This document shows, one piece after another, positions 44,501-58,700 of a DNA stretch of 64,000 nt. The notes below the pieces were generated by a model. It saw nothing but the letters and a program-made list of their open reading frames with translations, did not search any database and was not told where the DNA came from. Each line of letters starts with the position of its first letter. Position 1 is the first letter of the stretch. Origin of the DNA: Owenia fusiformis (lineage: Eukaryota > Annelida > Polychaeta > Sabellida > Oweniidae); the NCBI GenBank assembly GCA_903813345.2, contig CAIIXF020000012.1:17108020-17172019 (forward strand). The letters run 5' to 3'. Position numbers and translations under genes: made by a program.

Positions 44501-47500
44501 GAGTTTACATGTTCCAATCGTATATAGACCTCAGAGCAGGTGTTATATCGACAAATAGATTCCTCAGGGAAAGGCACAAAAGCTATTGAACATATCACTC
44601 CCTTTGGTCGTTCAGGGTACAGAAAACGTTTGTGCCTAGCCCTGCGGTATTTATTCGTCGATTTACCACCTGCTCTTGGGTCTTAATTTCTTAATAATGT
44701 TATAATCCATAGGTATAGCTTTCTGAGATAAAATAGATATGTGCACTCTGCACTGGTACAGATAAATAAATCAAACGGAAACAAAATATTTCACTGCCTT
44801 ACGTCAAACTGTGCTGTGATCATTTTAGCCCTCCGACTCAGGAGAGGTCCGACTGCATTAAAGTTCCTATCACGTATCTCGCTGTAGAGCTCTTCTGCAG
44901 AGTTGAGCACTAATTTCTTGGGTTCCGTAGGCACTTCTTGAGGCCCACTGCTCTCCCCTGCCTCTTTGTCTTTTTTCATGAACTTCTCTGGTGGCAGTTT
45001 GACACTAGCTGGAAAATGTACAAATACATTAATTTCCATGTACATTAACGTAAGTACGCCAAAATAAGAAAAACCAATAAGTCAGATGAGTTTTAAGACA
45101 ATAACCAAATAACAGGAAACAAATTCCCAACATTCTAAATATTGATTTATAAAATAATATTCAAGCTCACATTTTCAAAATCTGAAATGAGGAAGAAAAA
45201 AGTATCTAAAGTATCTACAAATAAAGTATCTATTGCAAACAAAATGTTCAACTGAAACGGTTTATTGGTCTAAATTACCAAAATGGGAACAATCAGTGGA
45301 CTCTTGTGATAAAGTTGATTTCATCAATAAACATGTAATGAAAAGTATCTGCTGAGACATTGATATGAGCACTGATTCAGATGTAGTTTTAAATTTTCAA
45401 AGTATATCTAAGAAAATGGATGGATGGACAGAAGAACAGAGAGTTCAACAGAAGGCCAAACATGAGCCAAAACAGAGTGCCAAATAACACTCTCCCAAAA
45501 CAGTTCAAGGAACTACCAAGATATCATCATGTAAGAAAAAAAACATCCTTACTATTATTAATGCTGAATATTTCATCTATGAGGCCTTCATAAGTAAGCT
45601 GAGATAGTAGTGGTGTTAAGGGGTCTATGGCTCGATCAATCAGAAGTAAGGTATCAATCTGGGGAGAAATCTGTGCTTCATTCCCAGCATTTTCACGCCG
45701 CATCCGTAACATAATATCTGCCACATGCTGTCAATAACAAAACAAATATATAAGTAATCTATCTGATAAAATCATGCCCGATTTGACCTAAATCAAAACC
45801 ATTACAATACAAATGTCCTTTCCAAAAATCTCGACCCTTTTTTAATGAAACAAAGAAACTTGTCATACCTTGTAAGACAGAATAATTCTAAAAAAAAAAT
45901 TTTGATTAGGTTGATGCTATTTCTTCCCATATAACCAACCACACATTGAAATTAAAAATCATCCCATCACAAATAATGTTAATTATGTTTTTTAGATCAC
46001 CCTTTTCTTCACCAGCATATGTTCTATACAAGGCATTAACATGCTAAATATAACCACCTGCTGTTTGTTACAGACCCCGAACACCGAGCACAAAAGCCAG
46101 CCACAAAAATTGAAGACCATAATAATATAGCACCACTTCTGGTGTTGACATAAAAACCATAATGAAGTGACCATGAGTGCATATTACCTTGGCACAGTCA
46201 CCCTTGCCGTATATATTAGGTATTGTTCCATAGAGAGCTTGAATTGTCATCAGGCATTTGGCAGCATTATACATTGAAGTGTAGTCGCTGTCTAAATGGC
46301 ATTCCTGGAAAATAAGAATTCACAAATGAAGGGACTAAACAGTGCAGCGATTTTGAAGATTTTTGGTAAATGTCTAATTTATTTGCATCGTTTCTAAATA
46401 AATAGATATAACTTTTAAACTGAAACTACAGTTAAATTGTTAAGTGTCAATACATTTTTACATGTACAAATTTGATGACCACAATACTGTATCGAGGAAA
46501 ATTAGTCTAATTACAAATTAATTCATTACTAATTACTAATCAATTGTATAGTATACTGCTGGTTGGTTTTTGTACTGTACCTTGTATGCAGCTTCATACT
46601 CCATGGAAAGCAGATCAGAGTCTAGTGGTATCATATCTAAGCTAAACTCATCAACATGAGTGAATGTCCCATATACTCCAAGTTCCTGTAAATACAAATG
46701 ATAAGCTGTGTGTATATACAGGAATATGTTAAAGAAGTATTAATTTGAATATTAAACAAATGAGTCAGGCATACATAAATGTGTAAAGGATTTAAGCGTG
46801 AGGGCCTTGTATGAGACTTTGAATAAGGGAGGGAGCCTTAATACAAGAACAACAATGTTGCATTGGGTTTTGCAAGGTCAACTCAATGACCTGCATAAGC
46901 ACTCTACTCAGCAAATCATTATTCATCTGTTTCATGATATAGAATCACTGTATTTTTCATTCCCCAAATGTGATATTCCATGCCATGCGATGGGCTACTA
47001 ACCATGAAACCCAAACAGAGTTAGGTAAAAAAAGAAACAAGAAGAAGTATATCATACTTGGAAATTTTATGAATAAATTAGAAATAGATCGAGCATTTAA
47101 TCTTACCTTCAGCTTTCTCTCACACAATAAACTTTTCCTTGGAACAAAGAATAAATGAAATTCTTTTCTAAATCCTCCAATTTCTTCTTCTCTGAAAGAA
47201 AATAAATAGCAAACATGTCAAATTACTAACAATCAATGAATACCTTTGTGAGGCATAATACTACCTTAGTTCGTTTATTTCATCCCCTACTGAAATTTTT
47301 TTCTCTCAACAACACCCACTCCTCAATTACAGTTGCTCTTTCATGGGTTACTGTAATGATTCAGCCATTGCAAATCTTGTTTATTTTAATTTCATACATT
47401 TTATATGATACATATGTTAAACAGTGTTAATGAATTAAGCTTACTTTAATACAGTCTGGGCTATCATGTCCATAAGACCTAGTTTAGGCCGGGATATGAA

Positions 47501-49494
47501 AACAATATTCTGGCAGTTGTTCTGTGGAAGCCGGCCTGACTTTTGTAATGGAAACATTTTGTCCACTTCATGTTCCTAGAAACAGATGTATTTTTAGCAT
47601 GTTACAGTAGTTTACATTTTTTAATCTATATATATCTATCAAGCTCCCATACTGTAAATAAGTTATTATAGAGATACTTCTTTTCTTTATTAATGGTACT
47701 TTTTACTTGACTTAAGAGTTATACGCTACACATATATGCCATTTGGTGTCAGTATTTGTCATGTATTATTTTTGTATATACTGTACGCCCGGTATTATTC
47801 GCGAGCTTTAATTTCGCGAATTTTGCGAAAACACGGTTTCGCAGCTATCAAATTTCGCGAATACTGTATTTTATTGTATTCGGGGATTCCCCAGTATATG
47901 ATGTCCAATCAAATTGCAGGCTACGATCACGTTAACAATCGTGCGCACGTGCTCTTTCATTGCCGCACATGCGCATTTTAAAGTCATGGAGTTGCACAGT
48001 ACTATTTAAGTACTATAACTCGATCCAAACTAGTAGACAAAACGAAATGCATCAGAGCCCAGGGTAAAAACAAATTCCCGGGGATTTAATTGGCAATTTC
48101 GCGAAGATAATTTTTCGCGATTTTAACACCCTCGCGAAAAGCGCGAAAGTTAATCGCACGCGAATAATACCGGGCGTACAGTATATTAAATATTTCTAAA
48201 TAAATAAATGAAATTAAATAAAAAATAATAAAATTCATAAGTACCAAAGTATTCAATTTTAAGAGACAGCTGCAATCAGGATAATCAACAATTTAAGCAG
48301 GTGAAAGCTAAATTAATGTTTACCTTGAGGAGTGTGTATTCTGCAATCAATCCAAACGGTCCTGTAAGTCCATCATCCCAAACTAAAGCCTGTAATTTAT
48401 AAACAGAAATTCATAAATAATGAATCTACAATCTACATGGCCTTGGAAGAAATGTCAATGTTGTTCTAATCCTAAAAGAGTCCTTTGAAGAATGATTCAA
48501 AATTAATACAGTGTGGGTCAAATCCACTTGACAGTAGCCACAAAAATTGAATTGCCTTGCCACACTGTCGAACATGAAAAACATGAAATTCGCAATTGTA
48601 TTATTAGAGTTTATTTAGTCAATTTTAAGTACTATCATTATTACTTTCTTTTTTAAGATTTTTACTCACAAAAAACTGTGAATACACATAAAATTTATCA
48701 TCATTGGCAACACTGTGGCAAGAGCAATTTTTCATTGATGAGTGTGAAAACACAAGTCGATTGCCACTTGGCGAGTGACAGAAAAATCCTAAGACCCACA
48801 CTGTAATAGTGACCTACACAAAGCAGCAGCTGATGCATGGGGCTTGATAACAACAGGTCATATGTAACTAATAAATTCATATTCTTTACAACTTTTAACA
48901 TAAAAGAAATTGGGATCTACATGTACATCATGCAGACTGAGGACAGATCAGCTCAAAATTTCTGCTGATGATTATGATTCGTCGATTGAAAAATCTAGCA
49001 TTCTGACTAATGAAAGATGAGGCACACATGAGTACAGTAAACCTCCACCTACAGTACTATTTATATCGAGATTTTATACTACAGATGGGGTTGGGAAGGG
49101 AACAGATAATGCTGTCCTACAGTACATGCCGGCCTACATGCCCGTAGCCAGCAAGACATAGTGATTCTCTGCACGATGGCCTTGAATTGATATGACAGTC
49201 ACTAGAAATACAGCCTTAATATTTTCCACATGACTGTCAATTGGCGGAACAGCAGTATTTACTGTTTACTGGTAATGAGGAAGCAAAGTGGGAGGGGTGA
49301 ATTTGAAAAAAAATCAAAACAAAAATTCAAAGTGAGCAATATCATAGTTTTTGAGATTAAACTGATTTAAATAAAATAGAAATATGATATACCTTACTCC
49401 CTGTACATTTGTCCAAACATTCGAGTAGCTCTCTTCTGTATGACTCCCTCAAAACGGCAATATTTACTTTTCCTAAACTCAAATGAGCTGCCAT
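38574..49494 (-). CDS. VPS33A: VPS33A, HOPS/CORVET Sec1/Munc18 subunit, complete (15 exons, 615 aa)
   Basis: Core subunit of the HOPS and CORVET tethering complexes. It binds VPS16 and SNAREs to drive late endosome/lysosome fusion from the cytosolic face. Coding exons 1 to 15: 49393-49494, 48324-48389, 47445-47575, 47107-47191, 46581-46685, 46188-46304, 45553-45727, 44803-45008, 44174-44264, 43557-43711, 42596-42682, 42063-42194, 40987-41155, 39899-40021, 38574-38677. They sum to 1848 bases (616 codons with stop), and all junctions are GT-AG and in phase. Hallmarks: start [79 protein letters not shown]. Human VPS33A is about 596 residues; the extra length is mainly a [13 protein letters not shown] loop opening exon 14 and a longer C-terminus. 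The A rather than B paralog is supported by the start and by the KLPPEKF and [10 protein letters not shown] blocks. Confidence 0.97.
38827..39317. mobile_element. CTGTAGATT TIR element, copy A, in VPS33A intron 14
   Basis: Ends CTGTAGATTGGGTTAATTTG and complement, TA on both sides, about 490 bp. The interior holds GGCGAAATT/AATTCGCC repeats and an open frame (39017-39211) whose ...[13 protein letters not shown] resembles the helix-turn-helix start of pogo-like transposases. Sister copy at 42860. Confidence 0.8.
39963..40486. repeat. 74-bp tandem array spanning the exon 14 splice acceptor of VPS33A
   Basis: Seven units at an exact 74-bp period. Exon-start positions are 40021 (authentic), 40095, 40169, 40243, 40317, 40391 and 40465. 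Each carries the acceptor (TTCTAG or TTTCAG on the - strand) and the first ~58 coding bases of exon 14, then rejoins the next unit. Confidence 0.95.
41097..41712. repeat. ~90-bp tandem array spanning the exon 13 splice acceptor of VPS33A
   Basis: Seven units, period 88-91 bp. Exon-start positions are 41155 (authentic), 41246, 41336, 41424, 41515, 41606 and a degraded one near 41697. Each has TTTTTGCAG or TTTTGCAG and the first ~59 coding bases ([20 protein letters not shown]), then jumps back to intron sequence. Confidence 0.95.
42860..43359. mobile_element. CTGTAGATT TIR element, copy B, in VPS33A intron 10
   Basis: About 500 bp, TA-flanked, clearly homologous to copy A. Its relic frame reads [15 protein letters not shown], extending the helix-turn-helix similarity. 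Copy A has lost that stretch. Confidence 0.8.
47781..48181. mobile_element. CTGTACGCCCGG TIR element in VPS33A intron 2
   Basis: Ends CTGTACGCCCGGTATTATTC and complement, flanked by TA; about 400 bp, rich in TTTCGCGAA-type palindromes. Same CTGTA..TACAG/TA signature as the 38827 and 42860 elements but a different interior. Confidence 0.85.
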
Positions 49495-49751
49495 TTCTAA
49501 AATTGATTTGGGGTTTGTCATAAAACACTTCCGGTTCGCGGAGGGATATACTAAATCTAAAACATACTTTGTGCATGAGATAGCCACTAAAATGCATTTA
49601 TATTTTACAAATGTGTATAATAATGCTTCCTACAACTCTTTATTGTGCATTTATTCAATAAATTATCTTAATAATGAGATAGAGCAGTGCTGATTTTTCA
49701 GATGCGCATGAGTACGAAAAAAGTGTTCTTCGGCTCGGAGAAGAAGTCAAC
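49495..49751. promoter_or_regulatory. Putative bidirectional VPS33A/SGSM promoter
   Basis: 257 bp separate the two divergent start codons. CACTTCCGG at 49526-49534, a full ETS-family (GABP/ELK-type) consensus, lies 32 bp from the VPS33A ATG. No TATA box is obvious in a promoter-like position for either side. Transcription starts are not visible in sequence. Confidence 0.65.
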
Positions 49752-52700
49752 ATGACTGAAAACAGAGGTAATAAAGTCTCCAAATCTACATTAAAGCGTA
49801 TATTTATTGCAAACAAATTACTTCATGTTATAAATGGAATACCAAGTCACAACTGTATTTAATTTTGCAGATTCTGAGATCCGGGAACGGTTGTTATGGA
49901 ACGTCAAGAAAGAGGTAAGAATTTCTGTCAATTTTCTGTTCTGTCAACAATTTCCTGATTATGTTAATTTATACTATCATACAATATTCATAGCGATTAG
50001 TGTGGGTTGATAATGTCATATTGAATGTATTCTCTTAGATCTATAGCCATTGATCTTGCTACGGATTTGAAGAAAGCGTATATCAACCATGCTAGTAGTT
50101 TCCCTAGTTGCTCGTTCCAAACCCCTGGCATTATCGACTATAACCCGAAGACCATGGATTTACATGCTAGCATGTACTTCATGATTCCCCTGACATATGG
50201 GATGATATCTTACATTAAATCTTTGTTTGGATGAGGTTCATGTTTAGAGTTATTTGTAATTCCCAGAGAGGCATTTTAAAGGTTAAATCCCAGCTGTAGC
50301 GATATAATAATTTTTGTTACACAACATACAGTTCAGAATGATATGTATCTGATATGGATAAAACCTCAGCTGCGAATCATTCCAGTTTAATTCCATTTTA
50401 TGTATGTTAGAACTTAATCTCTAATTGCACCAACCATTGCTATATTACAGGTACTTAAATGTCATGTATAAGATTTACACCAGGCCTGTAGCCAGGATTT
50501 GCCCCGGCCATATTTCGATGGCGAACTCTGATTGGCTCGTTGAGATCAGAGATTTATTGTAAACAAGAGTGAATGAATGCAAAGGGTAGAAATGTGTAGG
50601 AAAGCAAATACAATTCCTTGGGCAAGACATAATATTGCAAACAACTTGACTTTAATGAGATTTAGTGTAACATAAAAAAAATTAGGTAGATTTGAAGTTC
50701 AATGAGCAAATCAGATCCATGATATCACACATCTGCCTATTAATGAATAATTCAGTCAATGGAGCACAGGATGTGATGAATCCTCACCATTGGCAGGATT
50801 AGTTTGGATTTGATCTCTAAATGTACCATGACAATAAGTTGTAGTTGAACAGTCTCTGTATTTGGTGTGGCTGGTCTTATAGGTTATATAAGATTATAGG
50901 TAATCTTATAGGTTATTTTTTATGAGGTTTTGGGTGTTTCACCTTTCGACTTTTTTTTCAAATCAAGATGGAGTTTTTCCGAATTGGCCTCCTGATCAAG
51001 GAAAGCAAGCACAAAAAGTTTCAACCAAATTCGTTGACGTTTAGACCTCCCCCTAACATATTTTTGATGCCCATTCGCTACCATGTTGATAATCATCTAA
51101 AAATTGCAGAAAATGTCATTTTCATCATGTTTGAGACCTATGTTCTACCAAAGGCACTTCAATGATTTTTATCAAAGTCACCTAAACTGCAGAACAAAAG
51201 TGCTTTGGGGTTACTGTTGAATGTTCTAAATCTGTAGATGTAAAATGCCTGTATATTTCTAAATACTTGCAAATATTGTCAATATAATATATAATCACTG
51301 ACCATCTATGAAAAATTGAGGGTAATTTTTAATTCAGATAATCAATTAAAGTTTTAACTTATATTTGTTGTTAAATTAAAATTTTGGCATGCGCTATTGA
51401 TACGTATTCAACAAAATCTGCAGTTGTATACAATATTGGAGATATATCCTTGCTCTAAGTTCTTATATGTAAATGTGTAAAACAGTTACCACTCAAAATA
51501 AAGTCAAAGCATGAAGTCACTGCTTGGATATTGTCTGTTTCGATTGATATGAGTTAACGTACATTTGAATTGATTAGCTATATTACTAAAGTAAAAGTAC
51601 TTTTGTCTCATAAATCTTGATTTATATCTGTCTTTTTATTATTAATTCCTGGGGTGTTTATTTTACCATGCATCATTACACAGCCTTAACGTATGTGTGA
51701 AAACCTAGTCCAGATGTTTATTTAATTCGAAGTAATGTGAAGTTTCAATATCAGTCAGTAAGGAAAGTTAACTTTGACTGGGGTGATTTCTAATTTGGAT
51801 GGTACAACGAATGCTGTAAAGTCAATAGCCTTTTACATAAGGGTCTTAAGGACTAATACTATATTGCCTGTGTGGGTTGAATTAATTAGCATTTCATGAA
51901 CATAGAGACACTACAAAACAGACTGATATTTATAGATATTCACCATTTTATTTAGTTAATTGTGATATCATTTCTTTAGTACTGAGTATATATTTTTTAT
52001 TTATTTACTGTTTACATGTTTTCAAATGATAAAAATTAATTTCAGTTCATTTTGAAATAATACAAATGTTCAGAGCATCTCATTTATTTATTCATAAGTA
52101 CAATTTGTGTTGTTCAAGTACATACTACTTGTTTTTAACATAGACTTTCTTTTAAGCATGTTCTTATTCTATTACTCTACGGTGGAATTAGCTGGTCAAT
52201 ATTTACTCAGAATTACCTTGCATTTAACTACCTGTTGTTTATAAGAACTCGAGACAATTTAATCAGACATATTGAAGAGACTTTTTTATATAAAACAATC
52301 ATAATATTTATACAAGTCTGTGGTAACAACACCTACATGTGTATGGTTGACCCATGTTATTTGAAATAGATTGATGCTGTCATATGAGCAAGTACCTATT
52401 ATTATTGATTGTAGAAAGATCTAGCATGTGAGGTACATTTGTATGTAGTGTGTAGGTGTTCTTTACTTGAATTAATAAATACTTTAGGAATCTCATCAAT
52501 CAATTTATTGCTTTCAAATTTCCTTCCACAGAGAAGTAATCAAATGTTATATTAAGATGTGATCTCAGATGTAATATTAAGAAGTGATGTGAAATGTAAT
52601 AATAAGATGTGATTTCAAATGTAATATTAGATATGATTTGAAATGTAATATAAGGAGTGATATGAAAATCCTCAACACAATGAACCATGACAACTTTTTC

Positions 52701-55700
52701 TCAGTTTTATATATTTTTTCTCATATTATTTTTCAATATATAATTTTCTTAATCGCAACCATACATTTATCACACAAATTTTCTAAAAATCTTTTAAGTT
52801 GATATTTTATTCCAGGAAAACTAAAAATATTGATATCTAAATGCATCCGATTTTCATTTACATGTCGTGGATACCCATATTTATTATTCAGGACAATAAA
52901 TAACCTCACTATTTGAGATGTAACAGATCTCTTTTTTCAGGAGTACATTCTCATATTTTTTATGTTTATTGAAATCAATGCTGAATTAATCTTGATTGTA
53001 TCTAGATAAACTAATATTTTTACAAATAAGAAATCACATCAAACGAAAAAACAAATAGAATATTTCAATTATTAAACAAATGAGTATAATGACTAACAGG
53101 TTGTATATTGATTATTACAATTTTGCTGTTGATAAAATCTCAATGTACATGGTGTTTAATGTTGGTTTACCTGTGAATTTTATGTTATTTGTTTTGGATA
53201 AATTTTGCAGATTCTGATTGATTGATCATTTCATTGAGTATGTTAGGACATTATTTTCTCTTCTTAAAGCTAAGTTCACACCAACGACGGTTTGATAACG
53301 CTTTAAAGAGGCATGCTAAGCATCGTTGGTGTGAACTCAGCTTTAAGGAATTAACTTTTGAATTTTTATTCTTTAATTTTAGACTTAATTCATTCCTTTT
53401 TAGGCTCATTATTATAGGTTCCAATTGATTTGATATAATATAGGGACCTTTATTTCCTATGTTACCTGGTCCTGTGGTATTGATTGATTTAGACTGATTA
53501 ACTTAAGAATTGTACAGCGCGCTGTCTGGAATTAAAAGCCCCAATGATAAATCTATAATAAGATATTGAAAGCATAATACTTGATGATTAAATACCTTGT
53601 TTGCGCATTCTTATGGCTGCATAGAATCACTAGAATAGAATTATATAGACCTTTATTTTAGTCTTATGAATTTGTTCTAGAACTATGCACCTCTTCAAAG
53701 AACATAAAAGTACTGTATACAGTATGTCAGTTTATGATTGATTATTTGAGCACTGGGACATTTTGGATATAGATTATATCCCTATTTGGATATAGATTTA
53801 TCCCGGGGGAAAACAATCTGACCTCTCCAAAATTTGAATTTATTTACACCTGTATAATATTGAGCCAGTATTCATCTAAAAAGTACTATAAGTATTTAAT
53901 GCTTGATATTGCTAGTGGAAATAGATATAAATATAAAATAATGATACATTGTCTAGTTTGTGAATGTCACAATTATCTTTCAACATACAAAATCTAATGA
54001 ATCTCTAAAAATCTGAAAATGACAGGTATGAACTAAACATGTTTTACAGTTACAGTATCAGTCCAAATATTGTCTTGTACAATACACATAATAAGTCCAG
54101 ATGCAATTAAGCATTGATTCGTTATTTTAGAACATGCCTAGATCAGCAGCCTCGTGTTAATGACTGTAATTTGAATAACTGATTGGATAGCTCAAGCCTA
54201 TTTCTTCACTAAATGTATTATTCATGCATTCATGAGTTCTTAATGTTTGAGAATCAGGGAAGGGGGAGAGGGGGGAGAGGGGGTTGGGAAAGCAGGGATT
54301 GAATTAGTTCAGAAATTATTGCTGTTTTTGTTGTGTCTTTATCAATTTGCCCATATATGGTAGATTACTACCAAAATTATCAGAAAGGTAATGCATAAAG
54401 ATCCTGTTTGACATTACTAAAAATTTGTATACTTCTAGTTTACTAAATTGGGTCCTTAACTACATTTTTGTTCAAATGAAGATTCTCCTTTTGATTTTTT
54501 TGCTTACATGGTATAAGCCTTTGCAGTCACCCACTTGATAATATGAATTATCACAATGGTCATTTGTCCATTTGCCAATTGTCTTAAGGCTGTTGTTAAG
54601 CTGAAACAATGTGATTATTCATTTTAATGGATGTCATACCACCGTTGGTCCCCAGATTCTACTTTTACCTTGTTTTGGGGATATCCTTTTTACCACCTGA
54701 GCCCCTGGATTGGTGCCATGTTCTTACAAATGAGAAAGTAACCATATTCATCAGAGAGACATTATTCTTGTGAGATATATTTAGTTGTAATCATTAGATC
54801 AGATGTTTTTTCCATCAATTAGAATATAAGAGATCACGTTGTTCTTGTATGTGTATTCTGTTTTCAATCATATGAATTATGGGAATCATTATTAAGAGAA
54901 TTTACTTGTGAAAACATGTACGAGGGTATATCATAAAGTTCTCATAATATCTCTCTAATTATTTTATTTTTCAACATATTCTCATGAAATTTTCATAGAA
55001 TCTGCAGTATAGAATACTGTATTAATCTATCAAGAAATATTAGGTATAACAGAAATATTAGATAAGTAATGGTTGCCATAGTAACCGGAAATCAAGGCAC
55101 CCGGGGCAAATAAAAATAATTGAGATATAATGAGCTTTATTAACCTTGTTTACATACATAATAAACTCTCGTAAATTATCAAACACATTAAAATGTTATT
55201 TGAATATGTTGTTAAATGCTTTTACTATAAAATAAATTGATCATGTGAATTGTGTGATGTCGTAGGGAATGCTTACATGCTTCATTAGATGTGATACCAC
55301 ACTCTGAGAATCAAAGCTTAATGATCAGAAATGACTGAGTTAGATAATGCATAGATGCAGGGATCATCAGAAAAATAATATTCATAGTGATAAAAAGTTT
55401 AGTTTAGTTCGAAAAATCCTTTGCTCATACTAAAGATGATCTAAAACAAATATGTTGCAAAGATATCAACAAAATTACACCCTATGTGTGGTCTATTATT
55501 TATTTAAGATGAACTAAAGTAGAAAATCGACTTTCCTTGGAATATTTGACAAAACAGTTGTCGTGTCTAACATCACTTCTAATGAAGCATTACAATCATC
55601 CATTATGAGATCACAAAATTCACATGATCATTATAATAGTTCAAAACAGTCAAAAATACATGGTGTTTAATATGTTTCATAGCTTATTTGATAACTTTTT

Positions 55701-58700
55701 ATGCATTTAAACATGGTTAGTTGGGGCTATTCTTGCACGATTTTTTATTTGCCCCGGGTGCCTTGATTTCCGGTTACTATGGCAACCATTTCTTAAATAA
55801 TATTTCTGTTATACCAAATATGTTTTGATAGATTAATGCAGCATCGTATACTACACATTCTATGAAAAATTCATCAGAATATATTGAAAAATAAAAAAAT
55901 TAGAGAGATATTATGAGAACTTTATGATATACCCTCGTATAATGACTATGTTTTACAATTAGAGGCTTTGTAATTTCTATGATAGAACGATTCCCTTAAC
56001 GTCTCAGAAATATATTTTCTCTTATGGATAAACTATGAGTATTTGGACCCTCAGCTATTATTTATCCGAAAATCCAGTAAGAATGGTTTATCTAACTTAA
56101 ACCCCACACTGACTCTTATGTAAGATAAATTGTAAATGATAAAAGAGGTAACTGTGTTGAGAAGTAAATATGTGTCTTTTTTAATATAAGTATGTATGTT
56201 GTATGTTTGTACTCTAAAATAATCCTCTACAGGAAGGTTCTGTCTCTTAATATTATATAGGATTCCAACTGCAGAGATGGTTTTAGTATTTAAACATAAG
56301 GTTAGGTGGACTAATTGATTGGAAACCCAGAAGGTGACCAAATTGGGTAGCAAACAGGAAATGTGTCCAAATTTGAATTACATCATGGATTATGAAGTTA
56401 TGAAGTTTCAGGATCGCACATTTTTTTAATGAAAATTATATTTGGAGGCGGTCAGGTAAGGCAAGCCACTCTCTTAATCCAAAACTGATCTCGTCCTCTA
56501 ATCTTTTGGTTTTAGCTTCTCTGCATAAGATGCATGCATGAAACCAATCTAATTGTAAATTTTAAGTACTCAGATGCATACATGGAACCAATTCATTTGT
56601 GGATTTGTAGTAAATTGCTATACTGGAGCAGAACCACCTAATACACTCCCATAACATTGGTGATTTATTCTAAAGTATCCCATCAATAAAATCTCAAGAT
56701 ATATGTTTAAATATATAATCTCTCTGGCTGTAAAATGAAATAAGAATTGCAAAAATTAACAATAAACAGATAATTACACCTTCATGAAATAACTCTACAT
56801 AATGTTCTATAGATTTTACTGAATGGTTGAATATTCAGAAAATGCCTAAAATGATCATGATAAGTTCTTTGAAGATTTCCAGGTAGTAATGTTCTTATGA
56901 CTTATTCATGTTGCATAATTAGTTTTGCTGCAAGTCTTTTATTGAAATAAAGAACACGATGACTGCGAAATGGACTCAGATGTCATTATGATACGATTGC
57001 ATCTGTGTTTTAGTTAAGATTTACTTGTATAGACATGCACTTGGATCATTGTATAGGTTGATATACAGCCACATCCAGCTTTGTATATATAGCTTAGGTA
57101 TAGTCATATATAGATTGAGATATATCCAGTAAACAGATATAACAGTACATTGGGTGAGCATGGGACTGTGCATCATTAGAAATCATGGCAAATTATCTTC
57201 TTTCCTTCTTTCTAGTTTCATATTTCTAGTTGGAGAACGATGTAATGAATATCAGAATGGGGACTGAGGGTCTTTTACGAATACTGCACCTGAAATGATT
57301 GGTAGTAAGAGAAAGTGTCAAGATTATCAATACTGTTGTTTATCGTATGATCTGTAAAATGAAGCCCTCTGATTGGTCAGTTCTTGTGCTGTACCAATCC
57401 GTATTGCTACTGAGATTGTCCCCGTTGATCATCTGCGTCGCAATACAGAAAATATTGGTACGGAGGGGACAATCTCAGTAGCAATACAGAGGATCACACG
57501 ATAAAAACGTTATTGAATGATTTGAAGTGCAATACAGGATATATTCTGTCTCGATATTCTGTATTGGCACTCGACTTCGTCTCGTTCCAATACAAAATTT
57601 CTCGAACAGAATATATCCTGTATTGCACTTCAAATCATTCAATAACTTATAGTACCGTTATCGAAAAATTAAAGTTAATTTTGTTAGGGTTTAATCCCCC
57701 CCCCATTCCCTTATTATAAAGAAAGTAAAAAAAATCTGATTTATTCATTATCCAATGATTTCATCAGGTCTATGAGTTTTGGAAGGGAAGATTAAAAATT
57801 AGAAAATTGCATATACTTTATTAGTCATGATTGGCGCCCAGGCGCTTAAAGTAAGTCAAAACAGTTCAAAAAGTTGTCCTTATTAGCGCCTATATGAGTC
57901 CCGACTGAGAAAAAATGCTGGAGTTTCAGCTTTATTATAGAAAAAAAGTTGGAAAAAATTTGGCCCTCCCAAAAATCTTGGGGGGGAGGCGCTAATAGGG
58001 ACAAGGGCACCAATTACAGCTAATACTGTAATGTAATGGATTAAGAATGTTAAAGTGAGATGATCCACATATTTTGTGCTTAGGGAAAAAACAGACACAC
58101 AGGATAATTCCAGGGATAATTAAGTTAGATAGAGCACTTGCTTGAAAATGACGCAGGTTGTTGGAAACATGGATGATGATCCAATTAACATGATCAATAG
58201 TCACAACATACCATTTCAGACATCACATATGATTATTAATATAAGATCCAAAATGATAGATGAATGCCATCACAAAACCGAATGTAGTGAATTCAACAGC
58301 CTTCACATTTTACCAGGACCTCCTTCATGGTATGATATTTGCATGAAAATTCAACAAATCTGTAAGATTATTAAAACAACTCTGTAAATGTACGATTTAT
58401 TCAAATTTTGAAAGTGCCAGGCCTGTAGCCAAGATTTGCCAAGGGGGGTTCAGTTTTCAAAAATTTCCAGGGGGGGTTCACATTTGACAATTTTGGTCCA
58501 AATATGGCTAAAATCACTTGAGAAGTGCTCAAAATGGTGAAAAACTGCATGGTTTTGAAAGAATTTTTGGCCAGGGGGGGGGGGGGCGTTCGCCCAAACC
58601 GTGCGAACCCCCCTGGCTACGGGCCTGAGTGCTGAACTACCTTATTAGCTTATATGTCACAAGCGTCACATGCCATGGCCATTATTTTCATCACGAAGAT

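Noticed and set aside
50025-51165. Frames at 50025-50234 and 50968-51165 as extra SGSM exons
   Set aside because: Neither resembles SGSM and no in-phase splice pair connects them to the exons at 49914 and 59321.
58142-58387. 81-residue + strand frame before SGSM exon 3
   Set aside because: Low-complexity composition, no recognised domain, and no acceptor or donor in phase was found.
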